DNA of 64,000 nt from Thermophilibacter mediterraneus (GCF_900119385.1 NZ_FPKO01000009.1:581405-645404), one strand, 5' to 3'. Positions 33,569 to 45,071 are shown, counted from the first letter of the stretch. Notes: generated by a model not told the origin, from the letters alone. Numbers and translations are program-made.

Positions 33569-34450
33569 ATGGCCGAGATGGAGCTTCGTCCTGATTCGCA
33601 TGGCAAGGTGAGGGACATCTACGACTGCGGGGACAGCCTGCTCATGGTGGCGTCCGACCGCATCAGCGCCTATGACTTCATTCTGCCCGATGAGATTCCG
33701 CACAAGGGCGAGATCCTGACGCGCATCTCCGCGTTCTGGTTCGAGCGCTTTGCCGACCTCATCCCCAACCACATGATCAGCTGCGACGTCCAGGATCTTC
33801 CTGAGGAGTTCAAGCCCTATGCCGACTACCTCTCCGGTCGCTCCATGCTCGTGCGCAAGGCCCAGACCGTGCCCATCGAGTGCATCGTGCGCGGCTATCT
33901 CACCGGCTCGGGCAAGAAGACCTACGACGAGGACGGCACCGTCTGCGGCATCAAGCTGCCCGACGGCCTGACCGAGGCGTCCAAGCTCCCCGAGCCCATC
34001 TTCACGCCCTCCACGAAGGCAGAGATCGGCGACCACGACGAGAACATCTCCTTCGAGCGCTGCTGCGAGATCGTGGGGACCGACCTCGCGGAGCAGCTCC
34101 GCGACGCCTCGCTCGCCATCTACCGCGCAGCGGCTGACTATGCTGCCACGCGCGGCATCATCATCGCGGACACCAAGTTCGAGTTCGGTATCATCGACGG
34201 CAGGCTCACCCTCATCGACGAGTGCCTGACGCCCGACTCCAGCCGCTTCTGGCCCGCCGACGGCTACGTCGAGGGCCGCGTCCAGCCGAGCTACGACAAG
34301 CAGTACGTGCGTGACTGGCTGCGCGCCAACTGGGATATGACCGGCGAGCCCCCGCGCATCCCCGCCGAGGTCATCGAGGGGACGTCCGCGCGCTACCAGG
34401 AGGCGTTCCAGATTATCACCGGCACCGAGTTCAAGCCCGTGAGGGCGTAA
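33569..34450 (+). CDS. purC: Phosphoribosylaminoimidazole-succinocarboxamide synthase
   Basis: PurC joins aspartate to CAIR in purine synthesis. The 293-residue protein shows GKVRDIYD, SDRISAYDFILP, VECIVRGYLTGSG and the signature LTLIDECLTPDSSRFWPAD. The order and length fit the longer PurC type. A TATACT hexamer (33528-33533) lies 35 bases upstream. PurB, which uses its product, is encoded 4 kb upstream. Confidence 0.97.
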   Translation: MAEMELRPDSHGKVRDIYDCGDSLLMVASDRISAYDFILPDEIPHKGEILTRISAFWFERFADLIPNHMISCDVQDLPEEFKPYADYLSGRSMLVRKAQTVPIECIVRGYLTGSGKKTYDEDGTVCGIKLPDGLTEASKLPEPIFTPSTKAEIGDHDENISFERCCEIVGTDLAEQLRDASLAIYRAAADYAATRGIIIADTKFEFGIIDGRLTLIDECLTPDSSRFWPADGYVEGRVQPSYDKQYVRDWLRANWDMTGEPPRIPAEVIEGTSARYQEAFQIITGTEFKPVRA

Positions 34451-34458
34451 GGAGACCA

Positions 34459-35100
34459 ATGTCACTGCGTGATACCATCGAGGGCGCCCGTCGCGAGGCC
34501 GAGGGCAATTCCGTCGGCAGGCCCAAGAAGGAGGCGGAGAGCGTCGTCGCCGCGGGTGACGAGGAGCGCAAGGGCTTCTCGCGCAGCTCCGCCGCCAAGG
34601 CCAAGCCGAGCCGTGAGGCGGCGGCCTCGGTGCGCGTCGCCACAAAGCCCAAGCAGGGTGGCGCCCCGGGCGGCCCCGCCGAGACCAAGGAGCAGAAGCG
34701 CGAGCGAAAGCGTCGCGAGCGCGAGGAGCAGGACTTCCGCAACCGCGCCTATGACATCATCCTGAGGAGCGACCCGGGCTACAAGCAGAGCGAGCGTACC
34801 TTCTGGATCATCTTGGGATGCGGCATGGCGTTCGCGATCACCGCGCTCGTCTGCGTCTACCTCTTTGGCCAGGAGCCCGACATGTCCTCGTGGCAGGGCA
34901 TCCTCTCCGTGGGCTCGCTCGTGGTCGCCTACGCGCTCATCATCGCGAGCTTCTTCTATGACTGGAAGCGCCGCCGCCCGTACCGCAAGGCCGCCGAGGC
35001 GCGCGTGCACGGTCTCAGTGACAAGAAGATGCTCGAGCTGCTCGAGCGCGGTCGTGCCGACGAGCTCGCTCGCAAGGGCGAGAAGGGCAAGAAGAAGTAG
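34459..35100 (+). CDS. Two-helix membrane protein with basic N-terminal tail
   Basis: The 213-residue product is not recognised. It has a long Lys/Arg/Ala-rich N-terminal half (to about 112) ending in an EQKRERKRREREEQ helix, two membrane segments (about 115-136 and 150-172, separated by a short loop GQEPDMSSWQG) and a basic C-terminus ending KGKKK. It begins eight bases after purC with AAGGAGA and is probably cotranscribed. Confidence 0.75.
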   Translation: MSLRDTIEGARREAEGNSVGRPKKEAESVVAAGDEERKGFSRSSAAKAKPSREAAASVRVATKPKQGGAPGGPAETKEQKRERKRREREEQDFRNRAYDIILRSDPGYKQSERTFWIILGCGMAFAITALVCVYLFGQEPDMSSWQGILSVGSLVVAYALIIASFFYDWKRRRPYRKAAEARVHGLSDKKMLELLERGRADELARKGEKGKKK

Positions 35101-35121
35101 GCACAAGCGCGACGAGGGTGC

Positions 35122-35127
35122 TAGAAT
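35122..35127 (+). promoter_or_regulatory. -10 element of tRNA-Arg(CCT)
   Basis: TAGAAT lies 10 bases before the tRNA; no clear -35 is seen. Confidence 0.45.
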
Positions 35128-35137
35128 AGCATTCCAT

Positions 35138-35213
35138 GCCTTCGTAGCTCAGGGGATAGAGCACCGCTCTCCTAAAGCGGGTGTCGGCCGTTCGAATCGG
35201 CCCGGGGGCACCA
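35138..35213 (+). tRNA. tRNA-Arg (anticodon CCT)
   Basis: Acceptor GCCTTCG pairs with CGGGGGC using two G-U pairs. The anticodon loop is CTCCTAA, the T-arm contains CCGTTCGAATCGG, and CCA is encoded at 35211-35213. It reads AGG. Confidence 0.97.
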
Positions 35214-35221
35214 GGGAAATC

Positions 35222-35263
35222 GCAGGTCGGGGGTTTGCAAGCTGCTCCCGACCTGCTTTTTTA
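35222..35263 (+). terminator. Terminator after tRNA-Arg(CCT)
   Basis: A perfect 10-bp stem (35222-35231 with 35247-35256) with a 15-base loop is followed by TTTTTT. Confidence 0.9.
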
Positions 35264-35344
35264 TCGTGCGAGAAGGACCTGGGGGACGGACCTCCCCCTG
35301 GGGGTGCCGCCGTGCGCCGCGCCGCCCGCCGCTCGGTCTAGAGT

Positions 35345-35396
35345 CCTCTCAAGCGAAAGGAGGCCGCCTGCGCGACATGGGTGCGCAGGCGGCCTC
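35345..35396 (-). terminator. Terminator of the pknB operon
   Basis: A perfect 14-bp stem (35360-35373 with 35383-35396) with a 9-base loop lies just after the pknB stop. On the minus strand it is followed by CTTTCGCTT. Confidence 0.82.
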
Positions 35397-35429
35397 AGTC
35401 AATGGGGCTCGGTCGTGGTGCGGGTCTCG

Positions 35430-37394
35430 CTAACCCTCCTCGGGCGTATCGGTCGCAGTGTCTCCGTTGCCCGAGCCCTGCTGGCTCTGAGTGGTCAGCA
35501 CGATGCTCGTTCCCTCGGGCGCGGAGCCCGTCACGGACTGGTCGATGACCTCGCCGTCGTAGGAGCTGCCCGTAGCGAGGGAGACCTGGAAGCCGAGGCT
35601 CGTGAGGGTGTTGTAGGCGTTGCTGTACTTCATGCCGATGACCGAGGGAACCGTGACCGGCTCGCTGGGCTCGGGGCCGTTCGAGATGTAGATCGTGACG
35701 GTGGAGCCGACGCTGGCCTCCGTGCCCACGCCCGGGTCCACGTCGAAGACCTGCCCCTGCTCGTAGGTGGAGCTGTACTGCCAGCGCGTGCTGATCACGA
35801 ACTTGCCGTCGCTCTCCGAGAGCGTGGTCTGGGCGTCCTCCCAGTAGGAGCCGATGACGTCGGGAATCGTCGCGGTCGACGCACCCGAGGAGACGTAGTA
35901 GGTGATGGTGCTGCCCGCGTTGGCCTTCTCGCCGCCCTTCTTGTCCTGTTCGCAGACCTTGCCGGCCTCGATCTCGTCGCTCTCGCGCTCCCCGCCGTTT
36001 CGAGGGAGCAGCCCGCGGTCGGTGAGCGCCTTCTCCGCGTCCTCGGGGGTCATGTTGGTGAGGTCGGGAACCTCGACCTGCTCGACGGGGGCCTCGCCGT
36101 TGGAGATGCGGATGTTGATCTTGGTCCCCTCGGGCATCATGCGCGTGGCGTTGGGGCTCTGCTCGTAGATCTGGCCCTCGGGATACTCCGAGGAGTAGCC
36201 CTCGCCAACGTCGCCGATGGCAAACCCCTCGCTCTCCACCGCCTGCTGCGCCTCCTCGAGGGTCATGCCGAGGAGGTGGGGGACCTCCTTGTTCTGCGTT
36301 CCGGAGCCCAGTACGGTGACGACGGCAAACACCACGAGGCCAATGGCCACGATGGCGCCGAGAACCCCGAGCACGACGTTGCGGCGGTGCCTGCGCTCGC
36401 GCGCGGCGCTCTCCTCTGCCGCCTGCTCCGTTGCGCTCTGCGCGCGGTAGCGGTTGGTGCGCTCAACACGCGGCATGGACGCGGTGCCGCCGGTGACGGG
36501 CTTGACGCCCGCCCCGCTCTCGATCTTGCTCGTGGGCTGCGCGGGCAGCATGGAGGTGGCGCTGTTGACGGCCTGCATGCGTCCCGCGAGGTAGTCTCGC
36601 AGCGTACGGTAGAGCTCGTCGGCGGTCTGGAAGCGCGCCGCGGGGTCCTTCTGCATGCACTTGAGGATGATCGACTCAAGGGAGGGGTCCACGGCGGGGT
36701 TGAGCTGGCTGGGCGGCTTGGGCTGCTCGTTGACCTGCTTCAGGGCGACGGTGATGGCGTCGTCGCCCTGGAAGGGAACCTGACCGGTCGCCGCCTCGTA
36801 CATCACGATGCCGAGCGAGTAGATGTCGGTCGTCGGGCCGAGCTCCTTGCCCTGGGTCTGCTCGGGGGAGACGTAGTGGGCCGTGCCGAGGACAGAGTTG
36901 TCCTGGGTGAGGTGGCTGTTCTTCGCCCGCGCGATGCCGAAGTCCATCACCTTGATGTTGCCGTCGGGCTGCACCATGATGTTCTGCGGCTTGATGTCGC
37001 GGTGAATGATGTCGTGCCTGTGGGCGACCGAGAGCGCCTGGGCGATCTGCGAGCCGATCTGGGCGACCTTCTTGCAGTCGAGGGCTCCGTGCTTGCGGAT
37101 GCCGCTCTTGAGGTCGGTTCCGCGCAGGTACTCCATGACGATGTAGTACGTGTCGGCGTCCTTGCCCCAGTCGTAGACGCTCACGATGTAGGGGCTCTGC
37201 AGCGCAGCGGCGGCCTGCGCCTCCTGCTTGAAGCGCGCGGCGAACGAGGGGTCGCTCGCGTACTGGGGGAGCATCGTCTTGATGGCCACGGTGCGCCCGA
37301 GCACCTCGTCAAGGCCACGATAGACGGTGGCCATGCCGCCAGTGCCGATCTTGTCCTGAACCTGATAGCGTCCGCCGAGAATCATCCCTGGCAT
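35430..37394 (-). CDS. pknB: PASTA-domain Ser/Thr protein kinase (PknB-like)
   Basis: The 654-residue membrane kinase has an N-terminal Hanks kinase (glycine loop GTGGMATVYRG, K39, HRDIKPQN with D133, DFG at 151-153), a juxtamembrane linker, one membrane segment (about 340-362) and four extracellular PASTA repeats (each containing a VPxLxGM-type start). PASTA domains bind muropeptides or lipid II, so it senses cell-wall state. The start ATG 37394 follows AAGGAGA. It is last in the wall-regulation operon, 113 bases after the RodA-PBP fusion. Confidence 0.96.
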   Translation of the reverse strand: MPGMILGGRYQVQDKIGTGGMATVYRGLDEVLGRTVAIKTMLPQYASDPSFAARFKQEAQAAAALQSPYIVSVYDWGKDADTYYIVMEYLRGTDLKSGIRKHGALDCKKVAQIGSQIAQALSVAHRHDIIHRDIKPQNIMVQPDGNIKVMDFGIARAKNSHLTQDNSVLGTAHYVSPEQTQGKELGPTTDIYSLGIVMYEAATGQVPFQGDDAITVALKQVNEQPKPPSQLNPAVDPSLESIILKCMQKDPAARFQTADELYRTLRDYLAGRMQAVNSATSMLPAQPTSKIESGAGVKPVTGGTASMPRVERTNRYRAQSATEQAAEESAARERRHRRNVVLGVLGAIVAIGLVVFAVVTVLGSGTQNKEVPHLLGMTLEEAQQAVESEGFAIGDVGEGYSSEYPEGQIYEQSPNATRMMPEGTKINIRISNGEAPVEQVEVPDLTNMTPEDAEKALTDRGLLPRNGGERESDEIEAGKVCEQDKKGGEKANAGSTITYYVSSGASTATIPDVIGSYWEDAQTTLSESDGKFVISTRWQYSSTYEQGQVFDVDPGVGTEASVGSTVTIYISNGPEPSEPVTVPSVIGMKYSNAYNTLTSLGFQVSLATGSSYDGEVIDQSVTGSAPEGTSIVLTTQSQQGSGNGDTATDTPEEG

Positions 37395-37507
37395 CGTGTC
37401 TCCTTATCCCGCCGCGGCGCTGCCGCGAGTGTGTTGGTCATGGGTGCGTATGAGCTGTGAGTGTGTTGTGTCTGCGCTGCGTCGTGTTTCGTCTGTTCCC
37501 GCCCCCG

Positions 37508-40450
37508 TCACGTGCCGGCGCCAGATGACTGGACCTGGAGCGCCTGGGCGAGGACCTCGCCGGCGAGACCGGCGGCAAACCCCTCGACGTCCACTCCCTG
37601 TCCCTCGACGCAGGCCGAGATGACCAGCGTCGGGTTGTCATACGGCGCGAAGCCGATAAAGAACGAGTTGATGTTGCCGTTCTCCACCTGGGCGGTGCCA
37701 GTCTTGCCGGCGACCTGCGTGCCCGAGACCTGGGCGTTGGTCCCGGTGCCATGGTCGACGACGCCGAGCATGGCCTCCTTCAGCTGCTCCGCGGTGTCGG
37801 CTGAGATGGCCTGGCCGAGGGACCGCGGACTCGTTCGGGAGGTCACGACCCCCTCGGGAGAGAGCACGTGGTCGATGACGTAGGGGTCCATGGCGACGCC
37901 GCCGTTGGCGATGGCCTGGGCGACCACGGCGTTCTGCATGACCGTGGTCTGGGGTCCCGCCGGGCTCTCGTGCTGGCCGACGGGCTGCCCGCAGGCGGCC
38001 CATGCCGTCTCCCACTCCGTCATCTCCGAGGGCGTGGGCATGAGCGAGGCGAGGGTGGTGAAGTCCTGGCCGAGCGAGCGGCCGTAGCCGAACGCGTTCG
38101 CGTAGCTCACGAGCAGGTCGGGGCCGACCTCGACGCCCAGCTGTCCGAACGCGGTGTTCGACGAGAGGGCGAGCGCCTCCTTGAGCGTCAGGTCACCGTA
38201 GTCGTTGTGGTCGTAGTTGATGACCTCGGCCCCGCCGATCTCGAGGGAGGGCCCCGCGTAGTAGACGTCGTCGAGGGTCGCGGTGCCCGAGTCGAGCGCC
38301 GCCGCGAGCGTGACCGTCTTGAATGAGGAGCCGGGCGAGTAGAGCGCCTGGGTCGTTCGGTCGAGGAGCTCGGTGCCGCCGCCGCTGATGAGCGAATCGA
38401 GCTGGTCGACGGTGTAGGTGGGGCTCGACGCCTTGGCGAGCACCGCGCCCGTCTCGGGGTCGAGGACCACGATGGCGCCGGTGTATCCCTCGAGCGCCTC
38501 CTCGGCGGCGCGCTGGATCTGCGAGTTGATGGTGAGCGCGACGGTCGAGCCGGGCTGCTGGATGCCGGCGAGCGAGTAGAGGGTGCTGCGCCAATTGGAG
38601 AAGTCCGCGTGCCCGGTGAGCGTCTCGTTCATGGTGGCCTCGACGCCCGAGCTCCCGTACTGGTTCGAGATGTAGCCGACGGTGTGGCGCGCGAGCGTGC
38701 CCTGCGGGTAGTTGCGCACGTAGGTGCCGTCCGCCTGCTGCACGCTCTCCGCGAGCGTCATGCCGTCGGCGGTGATAATCGCGCCGCGCTGCACGTAAGC
38801 GCTCTTGGCGATCGTGTGGTTGTTCGTCGGGAGGTTGCGCACGCGCTGGGCGTCGACCTCCTGCACGTAGGTGAGGTTGGCGATGAGGACCGCAAAGAGC
38901 ACGGCGAAGGCGGTGATGAGCTTGGTGAGGCGCTTGCCGAGCGCCACGCGGCCGAGCACCCCCGACTCGGACGTCTGGAGCGAGAAGGACGCGCGCACGT
39001 GCGCTCCGTGCACCACCGCCTCCGGGCGCGCGCCGGCAATCCGGCCGGTGAGGGAGAGCACGGGGTCCTCACCGTCCTTCTCGTCCGCGAGACCGCTCAG
39101 AATCTCGGACTCGCGTCCCGTTCCCTCGTCGCCGGCGCGCAGCAGAAGGCCCACCATGACGAAGCAGGCGAGCAGCGAGGTGCCGCCCTGGCTCACGAAG
39201 GGGAGCGTCACGCCGGTGAGGGGCAGGAGCTTGGTGACGCCCGCGACGATGAGGAACGCCTGGAAGACCAGGGCGCTCGTCAGGCCCACGGCGGCGAAGG
39301 CGGAGGTGTCGGAGCGGGCGCGCGCCGCCGTGGCGAGGCCGCGCACGCACAGCAGCAGGTAGAGCATGAGCACGCCCGCACCGCCGAGAAGCCCCGCCTC
39401 CTCGCCGATGGCGGAGAAGATGAAGTCGCTCGAGACGATGGGGATGAGCGTAGGCATGCCCTTGCCGATGCCGGTGCCGAAGAGGCCGCCGTCGGCGAGC
39501 GAGTAGAGCGACTGCACGATCTGATAGCCGCCGCCGGAGGCGTCCGACCACGGGTCGAGCCACATGTTCACGCGGGTCTGCACGTGGCCGAAGAGCTGGT
39601 AGCAGGCGACGCCGGCAACGGCGAGCAGCAGCAGGCTCACCACGACGTAGCTCGCCCGCCCGGTCGCCACGTAGAGCATGATGACGAAGAAGGTGAAGAA
39701 GAGCAGGGCGCTGCCGAGGTCGGTCTCGAAGACGACGACGAGCAGGCTGATGCCCCACATGACCAAAAGCGGCAGCAGCATCCGCGGTCTCGGGAGCCTG
39801 ATCGGGCCGAAGCGGTGCATGGACGCCGAGAGCGCCTCTCGGTTTGCCGCGAGGTAGAACGCGAGGAAGAGCACGATGGCGATCTTGGCGAACTCACCGG
39901 GCTGGAAGCCGAAGCTGCCGATGTAGATCCAGAGCTTGGAGCCGTTGCGCTCGGTGCCCACGAGCATGGGGAGCACGAGCAGCACGATGCCCGCGAGGCC
40001 GAGCGTGTACTTGTAGCTTGCGAGGCGGTCGAGGTTGCGCACGATGGCGAGCACCGCGACCATCACGCCCACCGAGAGGAACAGCCACACGACCTGGCTC
40101 ACGGCGGCCTCGGGGGCGAGCCTTGTGAGGAAGGTGATGCCTATGCCCGAGAGGGCAAAGACGATGGGCAGGATGGCGGGGTCGGCGCCCGGCGCGAGGA
40201 AGCGTATGGCCACGTGCGCGGCGGCGAAGGCCGCAAACAGGCCGAGCGGGACGCCAAGGGTGGACACGCTGAGCTGCGCGTTGGAGGTGACGACGTACAT
40301 CGCGTAGAGCAGTATGACGGGCACCGCGGCGAGCAGCAGCAAGAAGAGCTCGGTGTTTCTGCGGGAGAGGCCCCCCTGGGAGCTGACGGGCGTCGGCTCG
40401 ACGGAGGCGCGGCTGCGTGCCTGAGCGTAGCGCACTCTTCTGGGGCCCAT
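37508..40450 (-). CDS. Fused SEDS glycosyltransferase (RodA/FtsW) and class B PBP
   Basis: One 980-residue frame joins two cell-wall enzymes that are normally separate. Residues about 30-440 form a polytopic RodA/FtsW protein with SEDS motif [14 protein letters not shown] (D299) and [10 protein letters not shown] cytoplasmic linker (about 440-505) and one membrane segment (about 511-527) lead to a PBP transpeptidase with SSFK (catalytic S708), SSN (763-765) and KTG (916-918). All catalytic motifs of both halves are present and topology is consistent. It lies between pstP and pknB, exactly where rodA and pbpA stand in other actinobacteria. Confidence 0.93.
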   Translation of the reverse strand: MGPRRVRYAQARSRASVEPTPVSSQGGLSRRNTELFLLLLAAVPVILLYAMYVVTSNAQLSVSTLGVPLGLFAAFAAAHVAIRFLAPGADPAILPIVFALSGIGITFLTRLAPEAAVSQVVWLFLSVGVMVAVLAIVRNLDRLASYKYTLGLAGIVLLVLPMLVGTERNGSKLWIYIGSFGFQPGEFAKIAIVLFLAFYLAANREALSASMHRFGPIRLPRPRMLLPLLVMWGISLLVVVFETDLGSALLFFTFFVIMLYVATGRASYVVVSLLLLAVAGVACYQLFGHVQTRVNMWLDPWSDASGGGYQIVQSLYSLADGGLFGTGIGKGMPTLIPIVSSDFIFSAIGEEAGLLGGAGVLMLYLLLCVRGLATAARARSDTSAFAAVGLTSALVFQAFLIVAGVTKLLPLTGVTLPFVSQGGTSLLACFVMVGLLLRAGDEGTGRESEILSGLADEKDGEDPVLSLTGRIAGARPEAVVHGAHVRASFSLQTSESGVLGRVALGKRLTKLITAFAVLFAVLIANLTYVQEVDAQRVRNLPTNNHTIAKSAYVQRGAIITADGMTLAESVQQADGTYVRNYPQGTLARHTVGYISNQYGSSGVEATMNETLTGHADFSNWRSTLYSLAGIQQPGSTVALTINSQIQRAAEEALEGYTGAIVVLDPETGAVLAKASSPTYTVDQLDSLISGGGTELLDRTTQALYSPGSSFKTVTLAAALDSGTATLDDVYYAGPSLEIGGAEVINYDHNDYGDLTLKEALALSSNTAFGQLGVEVGPDLLVSYANAFGYGRSLGQDFTTLASLMPTPSEMTEWETAWAACGQPVGQHESPAGPQTTVMQNAVVAQAIANGGVAMDPYVIDHVLSPEGVVTSRTSPRSLGQAISADTAEQLKEAMLGVVDHGTGTNAQVSGTQVAGKTGTAQVENGNINSFFIGFAPYDNPTLVISACVEGQGVDVEGFAAGLAGEVLAQALQVQSSGAGT

Positions 40451-40451
40451 G

Positions 40452-41707
<1,256 letters not shown>

Positions 41708-41711
<4 letters not shown>

Positions 41712-42121
41712 CCGCGGCTCACCCGCATGATGGTGTCGCCCACCTGGACCTCGTCATCCTCCCTCAGCGTGACGGGCTGATCGATGAGGTGGCCGTTGAC
41801 CATGGTTCCGTTGGTCGAGCCGAGGTCCTCGAGCACGAGCGCGGGCCCCTGGAGGGTGAAGCGGGCGTGGGACGACGAGACGTAGGGCTCGTCGATGACG
41901 ATGTCAGAGGAGGGGGAGCGGCCGACGACGACGGGGCCGAGGATGTCGACGTGCAGGCCGCGCAGGGTCTTCTTGCCCTTCTCGACGTCAACCGCCCAGA
42001 TGGCGGCATCGCGCCGCTGGCCGCGGACCAGGCCGACGCCGGTCCGCATGACCGCGAAGAGGAAGATGTACAGGACCACGACGAGAAGGACGCGTCCCGC
42101 GAACAGGACGAGGTCGATCAT
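41708..42121 (-). CDS. fhaB: Membrane-anchored FHA-domain protein (FhaB-like)
   Basis: The 137-residue protein has one N-terminal membrane segment (about 4-26) and a C-terminal FHA domain with VVGRSPSSDIVID, VSSSHARF and DLGSTNGTMVNG, which binds phosphothreonine. FhaB/FipA proteins link Ser/Thr phosphorylation to cell division and wall synthesis. It overlaps pstP by four bases and its start overlaps the fhaA end. Confidence 0.93.
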
Positions 42122-43222
42122 CGGCGGTTCTCCCTGAACTCGAGGTTGACGAGGCCGAGCGTGATGAGGTCACCGTCCTGCAGCGGGCAGGAGGTGACGT
42201 CGACGTCGTTGACGAGGGTGCCGTTGGTCGAGTTGAGGTCGGTGATGCGCCAGCCGGTCCCGTCGAAGGAGAGCTCCGCGTGGCGTCGAGACACGTTGGG
42301 GTCGCGCAGGACGATGCTCGCCTGGGAGCGCTCGCGGCCGATGACGGCCGAGGGGCCCTGGGCGGTGAAGGTCCGACCGGTCTGACGGTCGATGAGCAGG
42401 CACGACGCGGAGTCGTGCGAGGGAGCCGCGGCATGGGCGGGCCGGCCCGCGGGCTCGGCGGCGCTCGTGACGCGCCTCATGTCGACGAGCGGGACGTTGC
42501 GGCGCTGCGTCTGGGGCACGGGCACGGCCGCCGGGGACGCTGCGGGCACCACGACGGGCGCGTCGGCCAGGGGGACCGGCATGGGGGTCGACTCGGATGC
42601 GGAGGGCGACGGGGGAGGGGGCCATGACGTCGAACTCCGGGGGGATGACGTCGAGCCCGGCGTCGGTGCCGCCCGCAGAGGTAGTGGCCCTGCGCGGCGC
42701 GGGCGCGGCGAAGGCGTCCTGCTCCTCGGCGCGCTGACGGGCAGAGGGCTTGGGAGTGGGCGTCGCGCGACGGTTGACCTGGGCGGCGGCGCCCCCCGTG
42801 GTGGAGTTGCCGGCCAGGAAGGCGCGCTCCTCCTCGCGCAGGCGTCCGAGCGTGCGCGCGTCGACGTTCTCGGCGAAGACGGCGAACTTCCCCGACTTCA
42901 GGGAGGGGTCGACCATGAAGCGCACGAGCGGGTTGCCCACGAAGGCGTAGCCCTTCTTCTGGGCCTGAGCGGACACGAAGGCCGCGGTCTCGTAGGTGAT
43001 CTGCTCGTAGAGCGGCCTCATGAGGGAGTCATCCGTGGCCGAGACGAGCACGGTGTAGAGAGCGGGCGCGGTGTCGACGCCGTCGATCTCGTACGTCTCG
43101 TTCTCCATCTCGCGCGCGGCGCGCTTGGCGAGCTTTTTGAACGAGAAGGGCTCGGTGTAGCCCTGCGGAGCGGCCCCGAACACAGAGCCGATGCGCCCCT
43201 CGAAATCGCTTAGGAAGCTCAT
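42118..43222 (-). pseudogene. fhaA: FhaA-like protein, reading frame broken at a G-tract
   Basis: The N-terminal part (start ATG 43222, about 205 residues) is a DUF3662-type FhaA N-domain: MSFLSDFEGRIGSVFG, ENETYEIDGV, KKGYAFVGNPLVRFMVDP. The C-terminal FHA domain (SAVIGRERSQASIVL, VSRRHAEL, LNSTNGTLV) is intact but in the +1 frame, ending at 42118. The switch point is the run GGGGGAGGGGG at 42610-42620; one base fewer there would join them through a Pro/Ser linker. Without correction the N-part would read into an Arg-rich frame to 42170. It may be a sequencing error, a phase-variable tract or a real mutation. Confidence 0.82.
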
Positions 43223-43225
43223 ACG

Positions 43226-44971
43226 CTATTCATCGCCTTCCTGGTCCTCGAAGAGCGGGCCTCTCAGGACAGTCGCGGTGCACAGAAGCACGAATAAGAG
43301 TACAGCAACGATTATGGCCTCCCAATCGGGAGTGCCCCATATACCGCCATTCTCCATTCTGGCAGCGAGGAGCTCCGAGCCGACGATGCAGCAGAGGCCG
43401 AGGGCCTGGCCGCAGACGCCCGCCGCGACGGTTCCCCGCAGCGCGACGGCCGAGGAGACGAGCGCGCAGGCCACCGCGCCCGCCAGCAGCGCGAGCGATG
43501 ACGGCTCCGACCAGGCCTGTGCGAGCTGGGCCACGGTGGCCTGCGCGGAGAAGCCGCTCGAGGCTGCGGCGTGGAAGAGGGATCCGAGCAGGTAGCCGAA
43601 CGCCCCCGTCGCGGCAGCGGCGGCGGGGTCGAGGGCGTATCCGGCGAGCGCGCTGCCGGCGGAGGGGGAGGGCAGGCAGCACGGAAGGAGTGCGGCGGCG
43701 CTGCCGAGCCGCTCGAGCCGACCGGCCAGCGCCCACCAGAGCGCCGAGGCCACGACCACGAGGGCGGCGACGGGAAACGACGCCGGCGTGGGCGAGACGA
43801 GCGCGAGGGCAAGGGAGAGGCCGGCGCAGACGAGCGGCGCGCCCAGGGGCGGCCAGAGCGCGGTCGCGGCGGCGCAGGCGAGCGAGGCCACGGCCACGAA
43901 CTGCTCCGTCGCGCCCTCGAGGGCCGGCAGCACGAGCCTCAGGGCGGAGAACACGAGAAGCGCCGTGACGCCCCGGGCGATCGCGCCCGCGACATGAGGG
44001 CGCGCGAGGTCGACGAGCGACGCTCCGCGCGGGGCTTCGTCGGCCCCGTCGTCGCGCTCCGCCTGCTCGACGAGGTCGCGAAGGGACGACGCCCCCTCGC
44101 TCGGGTCACCGAGCCCCGCAATGAGCTCGTCGGCGAAGTCGATGACGTCGGCGGTCCGCCCCGCGGGCTCGACCGCGAGCGCGGCGAGCAGGGTCTGCTC
44201 CGTCGCCGCTGCGAGCTCCGGGCAGTCGCGCAGGGCTCGCTGTGCCGCGCCGCGGCGAATCTTGTCGAGGGAGGCGGCGGCAGTGGGCGCCGCGAACGGG
44301 TCCGACCCCGTGAGGGCCTGGCACGCGACGACGGCGAGGGAGAACACGTCGGAGCGCTCGTCGACGAGCATGCCCTCTATCTGCTCCGGCGGCATGTAGC
44401 CGACCGTGCCGCCCCGCGCGTCGCCGTAGCCGGCGGCGGACGAGAGCGTCGCCATGCCGAAGTCGGCGAGCTTCACCGTTCCCTGGCGGTCGATGAGGAT
44501 GTTGGTCGGTTTGATGTCGAGGTGGAGCACGCGGTTCTCGTGGGCGTACGCGAGGGCACGCGCCACCGAGTCGACCACGTGCCCGCACTCGGCGGGGGTG
44601 AGGCGCCCTCCCTCGACGCGCGCGAGAAGCTCGGCGAGGTTGAGGCCGTCGACGTACTCCATGACGAGGTAGGCATACGTCCCGTCCGACTCGAAGTCGA
44701 GCACGGTGACGATGTTGGGGTGGCCGAGCATGCAGGCGGTGCGCGCCTCGGCGAGCGCCTCCTCGGCGGTGGTTCCGCCGCCCGAGAGCAGCGGCATGCG
44801 CTTGATCGCGACGCGTCGCTGCAGGCGCAGGTCCCAGCACGTGCAGACCGTGCCGAAGCCGCCGGTGCCCCGGCGGGCGAGCACCCGGTACCTCCCGAGG
44901 AGGGTCTCGTCCGGGGCGCGCCGGGCCGTGTCGGGGCCGACCGCGCCTGTCGTGCGTGGCGATTCGCTCAC
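43226..44971 (-). CDS. Ser/Thr protein kinase with polytopic membrane domain
   Basis: The 581-residue protein has a Hanks kinase at about 28-290 (GTGGFGTVCTC, K57, catalytic loop HLDIKPTN with D152, DFGMA) and about eight hydrophobic segments after 330. The usual HRD arginine is Leu, so it is a non-RD kinase. There is no PASTA region. The start GTG 44971 follows GGGAGGAG. It is first in the operon and may play the role of PknA. What its membrane domain senses is unknown. Confidence 0.92.
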   Translation of the reverse strand: MSESPRTTGAVGPDTARRAPDETLLGRYRVLARRGTGGFGTVCTCWDLRLQRRVAIKRMPLLSGGGTTAEEALAEARTACMLGHPNIVTVLDFESDGTYAYLVMEYVDGLNLAELLARVEGGRLTPAECGHVVDSVARALAYAHENRVLHLDIKPTNILIDRQGTVKLADFGMATLSSAAGYGDARGGTVGYMPPEQIEGMLVDERSDVFSLAVVACQALTGSDPFAAPTAAASLDKIRRGAAQRALRDCPELAAATEQTLLAALAVEPAGRTADVIDFADELIAGLGDPSEGASSLRDLVEQAERDDGADEAPRGASLVDLARPHVAGAIARGVTALLVFSALRLVLPALEGATEQFVAVASLACAAATALWPPLGAPLVCAGLSLALALVSPTPASFPVAALVVVASALWWALAGRLERLGSAAALLPCCLPSPSAGSALAGYALDPAAAAATGAFGYLLGSLFHAAASSGFSAQATVAQLAQAWSEPSSLALLAGAVACALVSSAVALRGTVAAGVCGQALGLCCIVGSELLAARMENGGIWGTPDWEAIIVAVLLFVLLCTATVLRGPLFEDQEGDE

Positions 44972-45032
44972 GGCTCCTCCCTTGTTTGAGCTGCGACCGG
45001 CCGTGTGGGGTCATTCTACCCCGAAAAAACGC

Positions 45033-45061
45033 TTGGCATCCGACGGAGGTTGCGCTACGAT
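45033..45061 (+). promoter_or_regulatory. Promoter of tRNA-Leu
   Basis: TTGGCA (45033-45038) and TACGAT (45056-45061) are 17 bases apart and end 10 bases before the tRNA. It is divergent from the kinase operon. Confidence 0.7.
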
Positions 45062-45071
45062 AATCCAGCAC

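Noticed and set aside
35181-37460. 759-residue plus-strand frame opposite pknB
   Set aside because: Antisense of the kinase and PASTA repeats and overlapping tRNA-Arg(CCT); no ribosome site.
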